Shown here in pieces: positions 18,495 through 27,487 of a DNA stretch of 64,000 nucleotides (positions are counted from its first letter, which is position 1; every line of letters begins with the position of its first letter). This DNA is from an uncultured Phocaeicola sp. GTDB taxonomy: Bacteria > Bacteroidota > Bacteroidia > Bacteroidales > Bacteroidaceae. The position numbers and the translations under genes were made by a program. The stretch lies in NCBI GenBank assembly GCA_944319745.1, contig CALUET010000022.1:180847-244846 (forward strand), in the 5' to 3' direction. Below the pieces are notes generated by a model. It saw nothing but the letters and a program-made list of their open reading frames with translations, did not search any database and was not told the origin of the DNA.

Positions 18495-19250
18495 TTACTT
18501 AAAAGCATCAATAATTCCCTTGAAGTCTGCAGCTTTTAATGCAGCACCACCAATCAAACCACCGTCAACATCCGGTTTTGCAAACAGTTCTTTTGCGTTA
18601 GAAGGTTTGCAGCTTCCACCGTACAGAATAGAAGTGTTTTCTGCAACTTCCTTGCCATATTTTGCAGCAATAAGAGAACGTATGTATGCGTGGATCTCCT
18701 GAGCTTGTTCGGGAGTTGCGGTTTTACCAGTACCGATTGCCCAAACCGGTTCGTAAGCCAAAATGATCTTTTGGAAATCTTCTGCAGACAAAGAGAAAAC
18801 AGAAGCCAGCTGAGCTTCTACCACTTCGTTTTGTTTATTAGCTTCACGTTCTTCCAAAACCTCGCCGATGCAGAAAATCGGTTTCAAATTATTGGCCAAA
18901 GCCAATTTAACTTTTTCAGACAGAATCTCAACTGTCTCATGATAGTATGCACGACGCTCCGAGTGTCCAAGGATAACATACTGAGCTCCTGTAGAAGCGA
19001 CCATCTCGGCTGAAACCTCTCCTGTATATGCACCAGATGCTTTATCGGCACAGTTTTCCGCACCCACACCGATGATTGATTTATCAACAATCGGGGTTAC
19101 TGATGCCAGATGAATAAAAGGTGTACAGATAATCACGTCACAGTTCGGTTTATCTGCCGTTAAAACTTCGTTCAATTCTTTAGCCAATGCTATACCATCC
19201 TGCAGGTTCTTGTTCATTTTCCAGTTTCCTGCGACAATGCTTTTTCTCAT
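18495..19250 (-). CDS. tpiA: Triose-phosphate isomerase
   Basis: This glycolytic enzyme interconverts dihydroxyacetone phosphate and glyceraldehyde 3-phosphate. The 251-residue barrel shows NWKMNKN near residue 9 (catalytic Asn and Lys), the [10 protein letters not shown] motif with the catalytic His, the [14 protein letters not shown] segment with the catalytic Glu and flexible loop 6, and ILYGGS for phosphate binding. It starts 38 bases after the stop of the DoxX-like gene. A strong terminator follows, so it is probably expressed with the two genes upstream. Confidence 0.97.
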   Translation of the reverse strand: MRKSIVAGNWKMNKNLQDGIALAKELNEVLTADKPNCDVIICTPFIHLASVTPIVDKSIIGVGAENCADKASGAYTGEVSAEMVASTGAQYVILGHSERRAYYHETVEILSEKVKLALANNLKPIFCIGEVLEEREANKQNEVVEAQLASVFSLSAEDFQKIILAYEPVWAIGTGKTATPEQAQEIHAYIRSLIAAKYGKEVAENTSILYGGSCKPSNAKELFAKPDVDGGLIGGAALKAADFKGIIDAFK

Positions 19251-19288
19251 TTTATTCTACTTTAAAAGATTAATATATAATAATTATT

Positions 19289-20608
19289 TCATTCACTTAC
19301 ACTACCCTTCTCGTTCTTTTTCTGTCTTTCCCGTCGTCCCCGATACTGTAACCAGGCCAAATCGCAGAGAACAAAAAAGAACAACGGACAAACGAACCAC
19401 CCTATTACCTCAAGGATTCTGTGTATTTCCGTTTTTTCATTCAGCGTCCCCAACTCAAGTTTCTCCAACGGGGCAGACAATTGATACTCATCCGGCAGAT
19501 TCATCACACTCCATTTGTTAATAACCACCCCGTTCTTCAGCAACATCAATCCCGGATTTGACCGAATCATTGTCTTTAATGTAATCTCATCCATCAAGGC
19601 AAAAGGATATTCCGCTCCCGTACTTTCCTGCCACATGGCTATGTCTTCATCCGAAGAGGCTGTAACACATAAAAAGCGATATCCGCGCTCCAAAGCATAA
19701 TCGTACACTTCATTTATCAGATCCATCCCGCTATCATCAGCCTTGGCCAGCGACGGAGAGACCAACAAGAAGGTATATTTTCCTCCGTCCAACACCCAAT
19801 TTGTCAAATCCTCGCCATTCGCCTGCGAAGATATATAGAAATCGTGAATCGGAGGCTCGTAACCTTTTTCTTTAACGATTGTTTCCGAATCGACAAAAGT
19901 CCACGTCGAATCCGACGGAAGATTGTCTATCGTAAATACTTTTTCCACACCGTCTTTGGAATAGATGAAGTGTGTTTCATACACCGGCGGTTTTTCTCCC
20001 TCCGGAATTTCCATTCCTTTCCGAATATCCGCGCCGATATGATACGGAAGGATATCGAATACCGGCAAACTTTTTACGCAGAAGATGCCGTAAAAGATAA
20101 TGAACAAAAAACTATACAAGGCCACCAGCCAATCGACTTTCTCGGTTACAAGCTTAAAAAGATGCTTACTCCATTTAAAAACCGAGACGGCGGCGATAAG
20201 CAATACCACATTCTTTCCGAATGTCTCCCAGTTTGTCAGTATGATTGCATCGCCAAAACATCCGCAATCATCGATGGGATCGGTCAAAGCCAACCACAGC
20301 GTTAAGGGAGTCATTACGCACATTGTCAGTAAAGCCAGGAAGGGAGTTAGTTTACGACGGATACCAAATAACAAATAAATGCCCAATGCAAACTCGAAAA
20401 CCCCCAATGCCATAGCTGCAAGAAACAGAGTTGCGTCCGGAAAAATGCCCGTCAATCCCCAAGCCTCTAAGTAGTCTTGCAGTTTATAAACCGTTCCAAA
20501 CGGATCGTTAGCCTTGATAAATCCGGAAAATATGAAGACGATCGCCAGTAAGAAACGGCAGAAATTCGTCCAAACAACGATAGCTGTATGTAAACGTTTA
20601 CTCTCCAA
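19289..20608 (-). CDS. DoxX/MauE-like membrane protein, BT_3928 family
   Basis: A 439-residue inner-membrane protein of a family conserved next to tpiA in Bacteroidales; its role is not established. It has an N-terminal DoxX-like bundle (about residues 15-180, four to five membrane segments) with FRFLLAIVFIFSGFIKA-type first helix and a DCGCFGD motif whose Cys pair recalls MauE-type thiol proteins. A periplasmic domain (about 195-400) has a thioredoxin-like shape, and a last membrane segment lies near the C-terminus. A TTG start at 20608 is used: no ATG is near, and it overlaps the DUF1599 stop by 11 bases. Likely a redox or quinol-linked envelope function, by inference. Confidence 0.82.
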   Translation of the reverse strand: MESKRLHTAIVVWTNFCRFLLAIVFIFSGFIKANDPFGTVYKLQDYLEAWGLTGIFPDATLFLAAMALGVFEFALGIYLLFGIRRKLTPFLALLTMCVMTPLTLWLALTDPIDDCGCFGDAIILTNWETFGKNVVLLIAAVSVFKWSKHLFKLVTEKVDWLVALYSFLFIIFYGIFCVKSLPVFDILPYHIGADIRKGMEIPEGEKPPVYETHFIYSKDGVEKVFTIDNLPSDSTWTFVDSETIVKEKGYEPPIHDFYISSQANGEDLTNWVLDGGKYTFLLVSPSLAKADDSGMDLINEVYDYALERGYRFLCVTASSDEDIAMWQESTGAEYPFALMDEITLKTMIRSNPGLMLLKNGVVINKWSVMNLPDEYQLSAPLEKLELGTLNEKTEIHRILEVIGWFVCPLFFFVLCDLAWLQYRGRRERQKKNEKGSVSE

Positions 20609-21140
20609 ATTCCAACTTGATTAAAGCAAACACCGCATAATTTATCATGTCCATATAATTGGCATCGACACCTTCCGACACCAGCGTCGCACCGCTTAAT
20701 GACTCTATCTGCTTTGTTCTGTAAATTTTCATCAGAATCAGATCCGTATACGATGTAATGCGCATACCACGCCATGCCTCGTCATAATCATGATTTTTAG
20801 CAAGCATCAGTTCCAATGCGGCCTTGGCGTACTTATCATAAAGCATTAATGCGTCTTCTTCATCCTTGTCGGCAACCTCGGCATACCCCAACTCCAATTG
20901 TATCAGCCCGACAATTCCGTAATTAACGATTCCAATAAATTCGGAACGCACCCCTTCGTTTACCATCGCAACCCCTTTAATCTCGATACTCCGAATGCGG
21001 TTTGCCTTAATAAAGATCTGGTCTGTCACCGAAGAAGGGCGCATTATGCGCCACGCAGCGCCGTAATCATGTAATTTTTTTGCGAACAAATCTCTGCAAA
21101 TGCCGATAACATGTTCAAATTGTTGCTTGGTTGCCTCCAT
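20598..21140 (-). CDS. DUF1599 domain protein
   Basis: A 180-residue soluble protein made of two tandem copies of the DUF1599 unit; function unknown. The two repeats are easy to see: KKLHDYGAAWRIMRPSSVTDQ against AKNHDYDEAWRGMRITSYTDL, each followed by an SIE/SLS segment, a VSEGV-type motif and an Asn-Tyr helix (VNYGIVGLIQLE against INYAVFALIKLE). The start at 21140 (MEATKQQ) is chosen because the -7 promoter box at 21172-21165 would put the transcript start downstream of the alternative TTG at 21167. First gene of the tpiA cluster. Confidence 0.88.
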   Translation of the reverse strand: MEATKQQFEHVIGICRDLFAKKLHDYGAAWRIMRPSSVTDQIFIKANRIRSIEIKGVAMVNEGVRSEFIGIVNYGIVGLIQLELGYAEVADKDEEDALMLYDKYAKAALELMLAKNHDYDEAWRGMRITSYTDLILMKIYRTKQIESLSGATLVSEGVDANYMDMINYAVFALIKLEFGE

Positions 21141-21164
21141 ATTTCTCTGTATTTGTTCGAGGAA

Positions 21165-21196
21165 CAAAGTTACGTTTTTTTCAGGGAAGCTCCCAA
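21165..21196 (-). promoter_or_regulatory. Promoter for the DUF1599-tpiA cluster
   Basis: -7 box TAACTTTG (21172-21165) with TTG (21196-21194) 21 bases upstream. It lies directly beside the terminator of the M23 peptidase gene and 25 bases before the chosen DUF1599 ATG. Confidence 0.65.
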
Positions 21197-21197
21197 T

Positions 21198-21229
21198 AAA
21201 AAGGCGGAAAAGAATATGCTTTTCCGCCT
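21198..21229 (-). terminator. Intrinsic terminator after the M23 peptidase gene
   Basis: 11-bp perfect stem AGGCGGAAAAG/CTTTTCCGCCT (21202-21212 with 21219-21229), six-base loop, followed on the minus strand by TTTTATT. Confidence 0.85.
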
Positions 21230-21255
21230 CACGAATCTTTTTATTTCTTATAAAA

Positions 21256-22158
21256 TTACGAGCATCTTAATAACTGACCAACCCGCAGAATCGAAGAACG
21301 CTTGATACCGTTCAACTGACACAAGCGGGAAATCGAAACATTATACTTCCTTGAAATGCTTCCAAGAGTGTCGCCTGAACGAACTTTATGATAGCGGATG
21401 GCTACAGTCTCCGCCTTGAACGACTTGCCGTTGGCTATAGAAGCCAAAGCTGCCTTTCGTTGGTATTCGTAAAGATTTGCACCCTTCACAAACAGATAAC
21501 TGTCGCTTACGATATCTTGCTTGGGGAAATCGAACATAAACTCTGGATTAATTACCTGCCCCAAAAAGCGTGTTTCAAAATGAAGATGCGAGCCTGTCGA
21601 CCTACCCGTGTTGCCGCCCAATCCGATAGGATCGCCCGCTTTCACATATTCATCCTCTTTCACAATCTGTGCCGACAGGTGACCATAAATGGTTTCCAGG
21701 CCGTTATCATGCCGGATTACGACATATTTTCCGTAACCGTAACGTTCGTATGCCACCATTCTCACCTTCCCGTCGAATGCAGCACGAATCGTATCGCCAA
21801 TATAAACCTTTATGTCAAGCCCGTTATGCATACGTCTCCAGCGAGGGCCGCACTTCGACGTAATCTTCGTATGGGTTGTAGGCATGCAGAAACCCGTAAG
21901 ATCTATACGAAACGTGTCGGGCACCTGAACCGTTGAACCATAATTATGAACTGATTTATTACTCCATTCCGGATATAACGCATAGGCCGGATAAACAGAT
22001 TTCTCCGCTTCAATCTGACGGACCAATGCCAAAGAATCGACCGCTTTCAGCTTCTTGTCGATAGGAGCCTGACGTGCCAACAGGTCTTGCCCCCAAGCCT
22101 GTGTGGCAAACATCGCCAGCACTGCGACCGCCATTGTCTTAATACCATTAAAAAACAT
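21256..22158 (-). CDS. M23 family peptidoglycan endopeptidase with LysM domain
   Basis: A 300-residue secreted protein predicted to cut peptidoglycan cross-links. It has a signal peptide (about 1-23, ending AWG before Gln), a linker, and an M23 zinc-peptidase domain (about 90-205) with the metal ligands in HNGLDIKV and GSHLHFETR and the YGHLS motif with the catalytic His. A C-terminal LysM domain (about 255-298: YHKVRSGDTLGSISRKYNVS) binds glycan chains. All active-site residues are present, so it should be catalytic and not a NlpD-type activator. It has its own promoter and terminator. Confidence 0.92.
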   Translation of the reverse strand: MFFNGIKTMAVAVLAMFATQAWGQDLLARQAPIDKKLKAVDSLALVRQIEAEKSVYPAYALYPEWSNKSVHNYGSTVQVPDTFRIDLTGFCMPTTHTKITSKCGPRWRRMHNGLDIKVYIGDTIRAAFDGKVRMVAYERYGYGKYVVIRHDNGLETIYGHLSAQIVKEDEYVKAGDPIGLGGNTGRSTGSHLHFETRFLGQVINPEFMFDFPKQDIVSDSYLFVKGANLYEYQRKAALASIANGKSFKAETVAIRYHKVRSGDTLGSISRKYNVSISRLCQLNGIKRSSILRVGQLLRCS

Positions 22159-22504
22159 CTTATCTTCTTTCTTCTTTTTAAGGGTATTCTTACTCTTTTT
22201 TCCTTGTCACATGTGATATATCTCAAAAGAAAAAGAATACCGTTACGTCTTTCGTGTTTTCGTTTTTCTTATTTCTGTTTCAGAAACATACTGTTCCAAA
22301 AAACTTTTCCAAAGATAATTTTTTTCTTTTTGTCTGCACCTTATATTAAGTTTTTTTCACGTATTTTCATACGTCACGCCCTTTTATATACCAAAAAAGC
22401 ATGATTTTCCAACGAAAACAAGACATTTTCATGCCCTCATTCACCTCATCCGCATAGAAAAGGTCTGCGGCAAGAAGACAACATACGCACGTCCCATCGC
22501 GATA
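22159..22504. other. Intergenic region upstream of the M23 gene
   Basis: 346 bases without a gene. The M23 -7 box TATCTTTG lies on the minus strand at 22317-22310, giving a leader of about 150 bases. That leader contains the inverted repeat TTTCTG-TTT-CAGAAA (22272-22286). Nothing else is recognised. Confidence 0.5.
22310..22317 (-). promoter_or_regulatory. -7 promoter element for the M23 gene
   Basis: TATCTTTG fits TAnnTTTG exactly, about 152 bases before the ATG. No TTTG is found 19-21 bases upstream. Confidence 0.5.
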
Positions 22505-23158
22505 TTATTCTCCAATCATCATAAACTTTCCGTCGGTCCAAAGATAACATATCCCCAAGGGTTTCAGAAAAGGCTTTATTTTTTTTGCCGTTTCTTCATC
22601 CATATAGACGGGAGTGGTGTAGACAAATTTCAGAGAATCTCCGTTTTCCGACAAAGATGCCTTCGACAAATACATGTCGGCATGGGCGCGCAGGTTCTTC
22701 AATTCATCGGCTTTTCCCGATGAATCGGGCTGCAAGTAGAAATCATCCTCCCGAGGCAACTGTATAAATTTCTCCGGAGACAATTCATTCCACTGCGTAT
22801 CATAAAACAAAATCCGGCTGTCGGGGGCGGGAGCCATGTAGGTATGCACTGCACAAATTACCTTTACGGAATCGGAAACGGGCAAGAGTTTCATCTCGAC
22901 GGTACTGGCCGAACTCATACGCAAGCACAAATAATCATCCGTCAGTTTCAGCATCTCCGATGTCTTGTCGAAACGATTCTTCACCTCAGCCTTCATGTTA
23001 TAATCCAGAAAATCGCCGAAATCGGCACGATTCGTGGCCGTAAGCAGAGGAGACAAGGAGTCGGGCATGGCCACAAACAGTTCTCTTATGTTCTGCGCAT
23101 GCAAGGATACGGCTAAAAACAAGCCGATCAACGATAATATTCGCCTCATTCTTTTCAT
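22505..23158 (-). CDS. DUF3256 family exported protein
   Basis: A 217-residue Bacteroidales-specific protein of unknown function. A signal peptide (MKRMRRILSLIGLFLAVSLHA) precedes Gln, with no lipobox. The mature part carries the family's pattern: RELFVAMPDSLSPLLT near its start, then a DFLDY/RFD segment, and a C-terminal LGICYLWTDGKFMM strand. The start is the ATG at 23158; an upstream extension to 23263 would run into the fructokinase gene and lacks signal-peptide character. It follows the fructokinase stop by 44 bases and may be co-transcribed, though nothing ties it to sugar use. Confidence 0.8.
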   Translation of the reverse strand: MKRMRRILSLIGLFLAVSLHAQNIRELFVAMPDSLSPLLTATNRADFGDFLDYNMKAEVKNRFDKTSEMLKLTDDYLCLRMSSASTVEMKLLPVSDSVKVICAVHTYMAPAPDSRILFYDTQWNELSPEKFIQLPREDDFYLQPDSSGKADELKNLRAHADMYLSKASLSENGDSLKFVYTTPVYMDEETAKKIKPFLKPLGICYLWTDGKFMMIGE

Positions 23159-23202
23159 TCTTTTTCGCCTAAGTTTTCTAAAAAGACACGCAGCCTTTAT
23201 GC

Positions 23203-24090
23203 TTAACCCATACGTGCTTTCAGATAATCGGGGAGCACAGGCATGGCACCATCCTGCGTACAAACATAAGCCGAAACCTCAACCGCCAACTTATGCGCTT
23301 CCATCATTGACAGACCTTTCAGGATGGCCGAAACAAATGTGGCCGTAAAAGAATCGCCAGCCCCTACGGTATCTGCCACTTTTACCTTCGGCGTTTCCAC
23401 GAACGAAACCTTTCCGGGTGCAAAGACATAACTTCCATTTACTCCGCATGTCAGTATCAACATCTTCAAATTATACTTTGCCAAAAGAATCCAACACTTA
23501 TCTTGCAGGTCAATGCCCGGGTAACCAAACATACGACTAACCGTTACAAGCTCCTCATCATTTATTTTTAATATATTACATTTCTTGAAAGAGTTGCATA
23601 AAACTTCCGGCGTATAAAACCCCTGACGCAGATTCACGTCGAAAATCTTCAGCACGTTTTCATCATCAGGCATGGTGTCCAGAAAACGTTCTATCGTTGC
23701 ATTCGACACAGCGCTGCGTTGTGCCAGCGAGCCGAAGCAAACGGCTTTTGTATTTCCTGCCAGACCTTCCAGAGCATTTGTATAGGGAATGTTATCCCAT
23801 GCCACGCCCTCTTTTATATCATAACGCGGGATGCCGGCTTCATCAAGCTCAATCTGCACAGTTCCCGTCGGGTAAGGAACAACCTCGATCATGCAGTTTA
23901 ACTGCTTTTCATGCAGATCGTCTAAAATTTCTTTTCCAAGTTTGTCATCACCCACTGCACTCACTACACGACTGTCAAAGCCGAATTGCGACATATGATA
24001 AGCAAAATTGGCCGGAGCACCGCCTATCTTTTTCCCTTCAGGAAGCATGTCCCACAAAACTTCTCCCATACCTACTACAATATCGCTCAT
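23203..24090 (-). CDS. PfkB-family carbohydrate kinase (probable fructokinase)
   Basis: A 295-residue ribokinase-fold kinase that most likely phosphorylates fructose to fructose 6-phosphate. Motifs are GMGEVLWDMLPEGKKIGGAPANFAYH at the N-terminus (substrate-binding Gly-Gly and Asn), DVNLRQGFY, the LKINDEE segment, and DTVGAGDSFTA with the catalytic Asp and anion hole. The start matches known Bacteroides fructokinases. It lies 19 bases after the sugar permease gene, and with the GH36 gene it forms a unit for alpha-galactosides such as raffinose or melibiose; that use is inferred from context. Confidence 0.88.
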   Translation of the reverse strand: MSDIVVGMGEVLWDMLPEGKKIGGAPANFAYHMSQFGFDSRVVSAVGDDKLGKEILDDLHEKQLNCMIEVVPYPTGTVQIELDEAGIPRYDIKEGVAWDNIPYTNALEGLAGNTKAVCFGSLAQRSAVSNATIERFLDTMPDDENVLKIFDVNLRQGFYTPEVLCNSFKKCNILKINDEELVTVSRMFGYPGIDLQDKCWILLAKYNLKMLILTCGVNGSYVFAPGKVSFVETPKVKVADTVGAGDSFTATFVSAILKGLSMMEAHKLAVEVSAYVCTQDGAMPVLPDYLKARMG

Positions 24091-24109
24091 AATATCTTTA
24101 TTTAAAAAA

Positions 24110-25273
24110 TTAATACTTTATCTTCAATGTATAAGACAATAGATAGAGCACACCGATTGCCATTACGGCAACAGCGCCGCTTTGTCCCACAGCATCACTC
24201 GCAAATCCCATAAACAAAGGGAAGACCGTTCCACCAAACAATCCCATGATCATCAAACCGGATATTTCGTTCTTTTTCTCCGGAACGGATAAAATTGCTT
24301 GGGAAAAGACAATCGAGAATATATTCGAATTGCCCAAACCGATTAAAGCAAAAGCCAAATAAAGCATGCTTTTTGCTTCCGATGTCATCAAAATTCCCAT
24401 CGCCCCAAGCATGAGAAGCACACTTATCACAAAAAAGAGCTTGGCCGGAACCTTCTGCAAAAGCACGGCTCCGGAAAGACATCCTATTGTTCGGAAAATA
24501 AAATACAGGCTGGCTGCAAAACCCGCTTCATCGAGCGTAATACCCAAACGCTCCATTAATATTTTAGGTGCCGTTGTATTTGTTCCAACATCGATGCCCA
24601 CATGACATATGATTCCTATAAAACACAGCAGAATAAACGGACGTCCCAACAACTTGAAGCAGGCAATAAAGCCCGAAGCCTTGTCAGGTTGTTCTTCTTC
24701 AATGGGAGTAACTCCCAACCACACGATGGCGATTATGGCAACAAGCATGTATATGGGAAACAAGACACGCCATCCCAATCCGAGATCCGGTATCGTCTGT
24801 GTCGCTCCCCACATCGCTATATACGGAGCAAGAAAAGAAGCTATTGCCTTGATGAACTGCCCGAACGTAAGAGAACTGGCGAGCTTATTTCCCGAAATGA
24901 TATTGCTCAACAAAGGATTCAAGGAAGTCTGCATCAACGCGTTCCCTATTCCGAGCAGAGAAAACGAGGCAAGCATCACCTCATACCCGTCGTCAAATAT
25001 AGGCAAAAGCAGCGACACGAAGGTGACGATAAGACTTAACAGCACCGTCTTCTTCCGCCCGATTTTGTTCATCAATATGCCCGTCGGAACAGAAAATATG
25101 AGGAACCAGAAAAAAACCAACGAAGGGAAAATATTAGCCTGCGAATCGGACAATCCCAAATCCGCCTTCACATAGTTGGATGCAATGCCTACCAGATCGA
25201 CAAATCCCATGGCAAAAAAGCAAAGCATCACCGGGATCAAGGTCCCATATCCTACTTTATTTGTCGCGTTCAT
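24110..25273 (-). CDS. MFS sugar permease (FucP/fructose-permease-like)
   Basis: A 387-residue transporter with about 12 membrane segments, predicted to import a monosaccharide by proton symport. It shows an MFS loop motif between helices 2 and 3 (GILMNKIGRKKTVLLS) and a conserved helix with SLNPLLSN, the FucP/GlcP-like pattern. It lies 15 bases after the GH36 gene and 19 bases before the fructokinase, so fructose is the simplest substrate, but galactose or an intact disaccharide cannot be excluded. Confidence 0.85.
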   Translation of the reverse strand: MNATNKVGYGTLIPVMLCFFAMGFVDLVGIASNYVKADLGLSDSQANIFPSLVFFWFLIFSVPTGILMNKIGRKKTVLLSLIVTFVSLLLPIFDDGYEVMLASFSLLGIGNALMQTSLNPLLSNIISGNKLASSLTFGQFIKAIASFLAPYIAMWGATQTIPDLGLGWRVLFPIYMLVAIIAIVWLGVTPIEEEQPDKASGFIACFKLLGRPFILLCFIGIICHVGIDVGTNTTAPKILMERLGITLDEAGFAASLYFIFRTIGCLSGAVLLQKVPAKLFFVISVLLMLGAMGILMTSEAKSMLYLAFALIGLGNSNIFSIVFSQAILSVPEKKNEISGLMIMGLFGGTVFPLFMGFASDAVGQSGAVAVMAIGVLYLLSYTLKIKY

Positions 25274-25288
25274 ACGTTTATTGTTTTA

Positions 25289-27460
25289 TTATTCTTGCGC
25301 TGTCAGTTCAATAACCCTGCTGTGAAGTTGCCGGCAATCCAAAGCATCGAGGCCGACTTTCATCAGATAATCCCCGGAAAATACCTTTCCGTTGGCCCGA
25401 AGATCGGAAGAAGTTCCCGGCATCAGGTTAATCTCTTCCACTTTATACAGCTTGTCCGGATCCAAACCTTGCAATTTGACAGAGAAAAGTTTCTCCTGGT
25501 AGCGAGGATATATATCGTAAGCAAACAAAACAGCCTTCCGCTGATCTTTGCTTACATAGTTAACAGCCATGTGGTTTGCTTCGTAAGGTGAGACCAAACG
25601 ATACTGTTCGCCGTCTAAAATAACCGATTGCAAACGTTTCCAGTTCGAAACGGCCAGACGGCAATAGGCTGTTTCATCTTTCGTAAGATCCTTTAGTCCC
25701 AGGTCAAAGCCCAGCTTACACATAGAAGCCACATCGGTACGGAATTTCACCGATGCCGACCGGTTCCAGTTCGTAACGTGTGCACACATTGCCTTTGCCG
25801 GGAAGATGTGAGAAAATCCCCACTGAATAAAGATCCGTTCAACAGGATCGGTATTATCACTGCACCAGAACTCTGTAAAATATTTCAACGCCTCGTAATC
25901 GCAACGGCCGCCTCCTCCGGAGCAAAGCATCATGGGAACATCGGGATAATTCTCCTGTACACGTTGCAAAACCCGGTATAATCCGCGTACATGATCGATG
26001 TAAAGGTTCCCCTGATTCTCTTCCAGATACATAGAATATATGTTCGTTATCGGACTGTTGCAGTCCCATTTGAAATAAGCGATATCGGGGTTTTCCTTCA
26101 AAAGCTTGTCGATTACGCCATATACATAGTCTTGTACTTCCGGATTGCTCAGGTCGAGTACCAGCTGATTACGGAAATAATAAGCCTCTCTGTTGGGATA
26201 ATGTATCACCCACTCCGGATGCTTTTCAAACAATTCGCTTTTCGGATTCACCATTTCCGGCTCAATCCATAGTCCAAACTTGACGCCGATTTCATCAGCC
26301 GCTTTCGTCAAAGAAGCTATGCCGTCGGGAAGTTTTGCCTGATTCTCATCCCAATCTCCCAAACCTGCCTGGTCATTATTGCGAGGATATTTGTTTCCGA
26401 ACCATCCATCGTCCAATAAGAACATGTCAACGCCCAGGTCTTTTGCCTCCTTCATTAAGCCGATAAGTTTCTCTTGATCGAAGTCGAAATAAGTATTTTC
26501 CCAATTGTTCAACAAGGTCATACGGGACGAATTTCCGTCTTTCAACTGATAATTGCGTGCCCATTCATGCAGGTTACGGCTACCTTCTCCCGTTCCTTTA
26601 CTTAAAGTAAAAGCAAATTCCGGAGTAACGAACGGTACGTTTTTCTCCAATTTATAGGACGAAGCATAAGGATTAATGGCGGGAATTATCCGAAGATTTC
26701 CCAGATTGTCCACTTCGAAGGTGAAGCGGAAATTACCCGTCCAGCCTAATGTACCCATCAGGACGTCGCCTTCCTTTTCGCTTGCCGGCTCACCCAGACC
26801 GACCAAAAAGAACGGAGAGACGTGCATGGCCGCACGACTTCCCAGTTTGGTGTCTATAATTTTCTTGCCGAACTGCAACTGCTGATTGCTCATCTGCGCC
26901 TCTTTTGCCCAATCGCCACTGAACTCCGTCAGATAATATGCCGGACAAGAAAAATAAAGCATGGTGGAAGCATATCTGGACAATAGCACGGGCTTCTTCT
27001 CCTGATGCGTAATTTCACTCCACGTCTTGATGACATTTTCTTTCGGATAAGCAACATAATGTAAAACAACGTCTACCGGATAACGGTTATCCCGCATTTT
27101 TATGTCGGTCTGCATTCCACCTTTCACCGGATGAGAGGAAGAAGATACATAATACAGCCACGTAGACGAATTTCCATCATTGTGGGTTATGGCGACAGCC
27201 GGTTCGAAATAGTCTTCGTTCCCCGAGCCGCTATAAACTTCCCAGCCCTGTTGGGATGCTCCGCCATTCGCAAGTTTTTTTATATCTGCTTCATGCAACA
27301 GTTTCTCTCCAAGGTATGTTTGATACAATCGTCCGTTATCCGCTACCTGAAGAATCAAGTCGGTTTTATCAGTAGAAATACGAATAATCTGTTGCTCTTC
27401 CGCACCTCCTCTGAAGGTTACCAGCAACATACATAACACAGTCAAAATAAAATGTTTCAT
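25289..27460 (-). CDS. GH36 alpha-galactosidase
   Basis: A 723-residue exported enzyme that removes terminal alpha-linked galactose, for example from raffinose, stachyose or melibiose. A Sec signal peptide (about 1-20) is followed by the N-terminal beta-supersandwich and the (beta/alpha)8 barrel. GH36 signatures are MFLLDDGWFGNKYPRN, GLWIEPEMV, the nucleophile Asp in YFKWDCN, and the acid/base Asp in WCSDNTDPVER, preceded by a CSGGGGRCDYE loop. The C-terminal beta-domain ends at about 720. First gene of the galactosidase-permease-fructokinase unit; it starts 27 bases after lgt, so read-through from lgt is possible. Confidence 0.95.
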   Translation of the reverse strand: MKHFILTVLCMLLVTFRGGAEEQQIIRISTDKTDLILQVADNGRLYQTYLGEKLLHEADIKKLANGGASQQGWEVYSGSGNEDYFEPAVAITHNDGNSSTWLYYVSSSSHPVKGGMQTDIKMRDNRYPVDVVLHYVAYPKENVIKTWSEITHQEKKPVLLSRYASTMLYFSCPAYYLTEFSGDWAKEAQMSNQQLQFGKKIIDTKLGSRAAMHVSPFFLVGLGEPASEKEGDVLMGTLGWTGNFRFTFEVDNLGNLRIIPAINPYASSYKLEKNVPFVTPEFAFTLSKGTGEGSRNLHEWARNYQLKDGNSSRMTLLNNWENTYFDFDQEKLIGLMKEAKDLGVDMFLLDDGWFGNKYPRNNDQAGLGDWDENQAKLPDGIASLTKAADEIGVKFGLWIEPEMVNPKSELFEKHPEWVIHYPNREAYYFRNQLVLDLSNPEVQDYVYGVIDKLLKENPDIAYFKWDCNSPITNIYSMYLEENQGNLYIDHVRGLYRVLQRVQENYPDVPMMLCSGGGGRCDYEALKYFTEFWCSDNTDPVERIFIQWGFSHIFPAKAMCAHVTNWNRSASVKFRTDVASMCKLGFDLGLKDLTKDETAYCRLAVSNWKRLQSVILDGEQYRLVSPYEANHMAVNYVSKDQRKAVLFAYDIYPRYQEKLFSVKLQGLDPDKLYKVEEINLMPGTSSDLRANGKVFSGDYLMKVGLDALDCRQLHSRVIELTAQE

Positions 27461-27487
27461 GGTATTCCAATCTTTTATAATTACATA

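Noticed and set aside
23159-23263. N-terminal extension of the DUF3256 protein to 23263
   Set aside because: It would overlap the fructokinase gene end and places the signal peptide 35 residues inside the chain; the ATG at 23158 starts a normal signal peptide.
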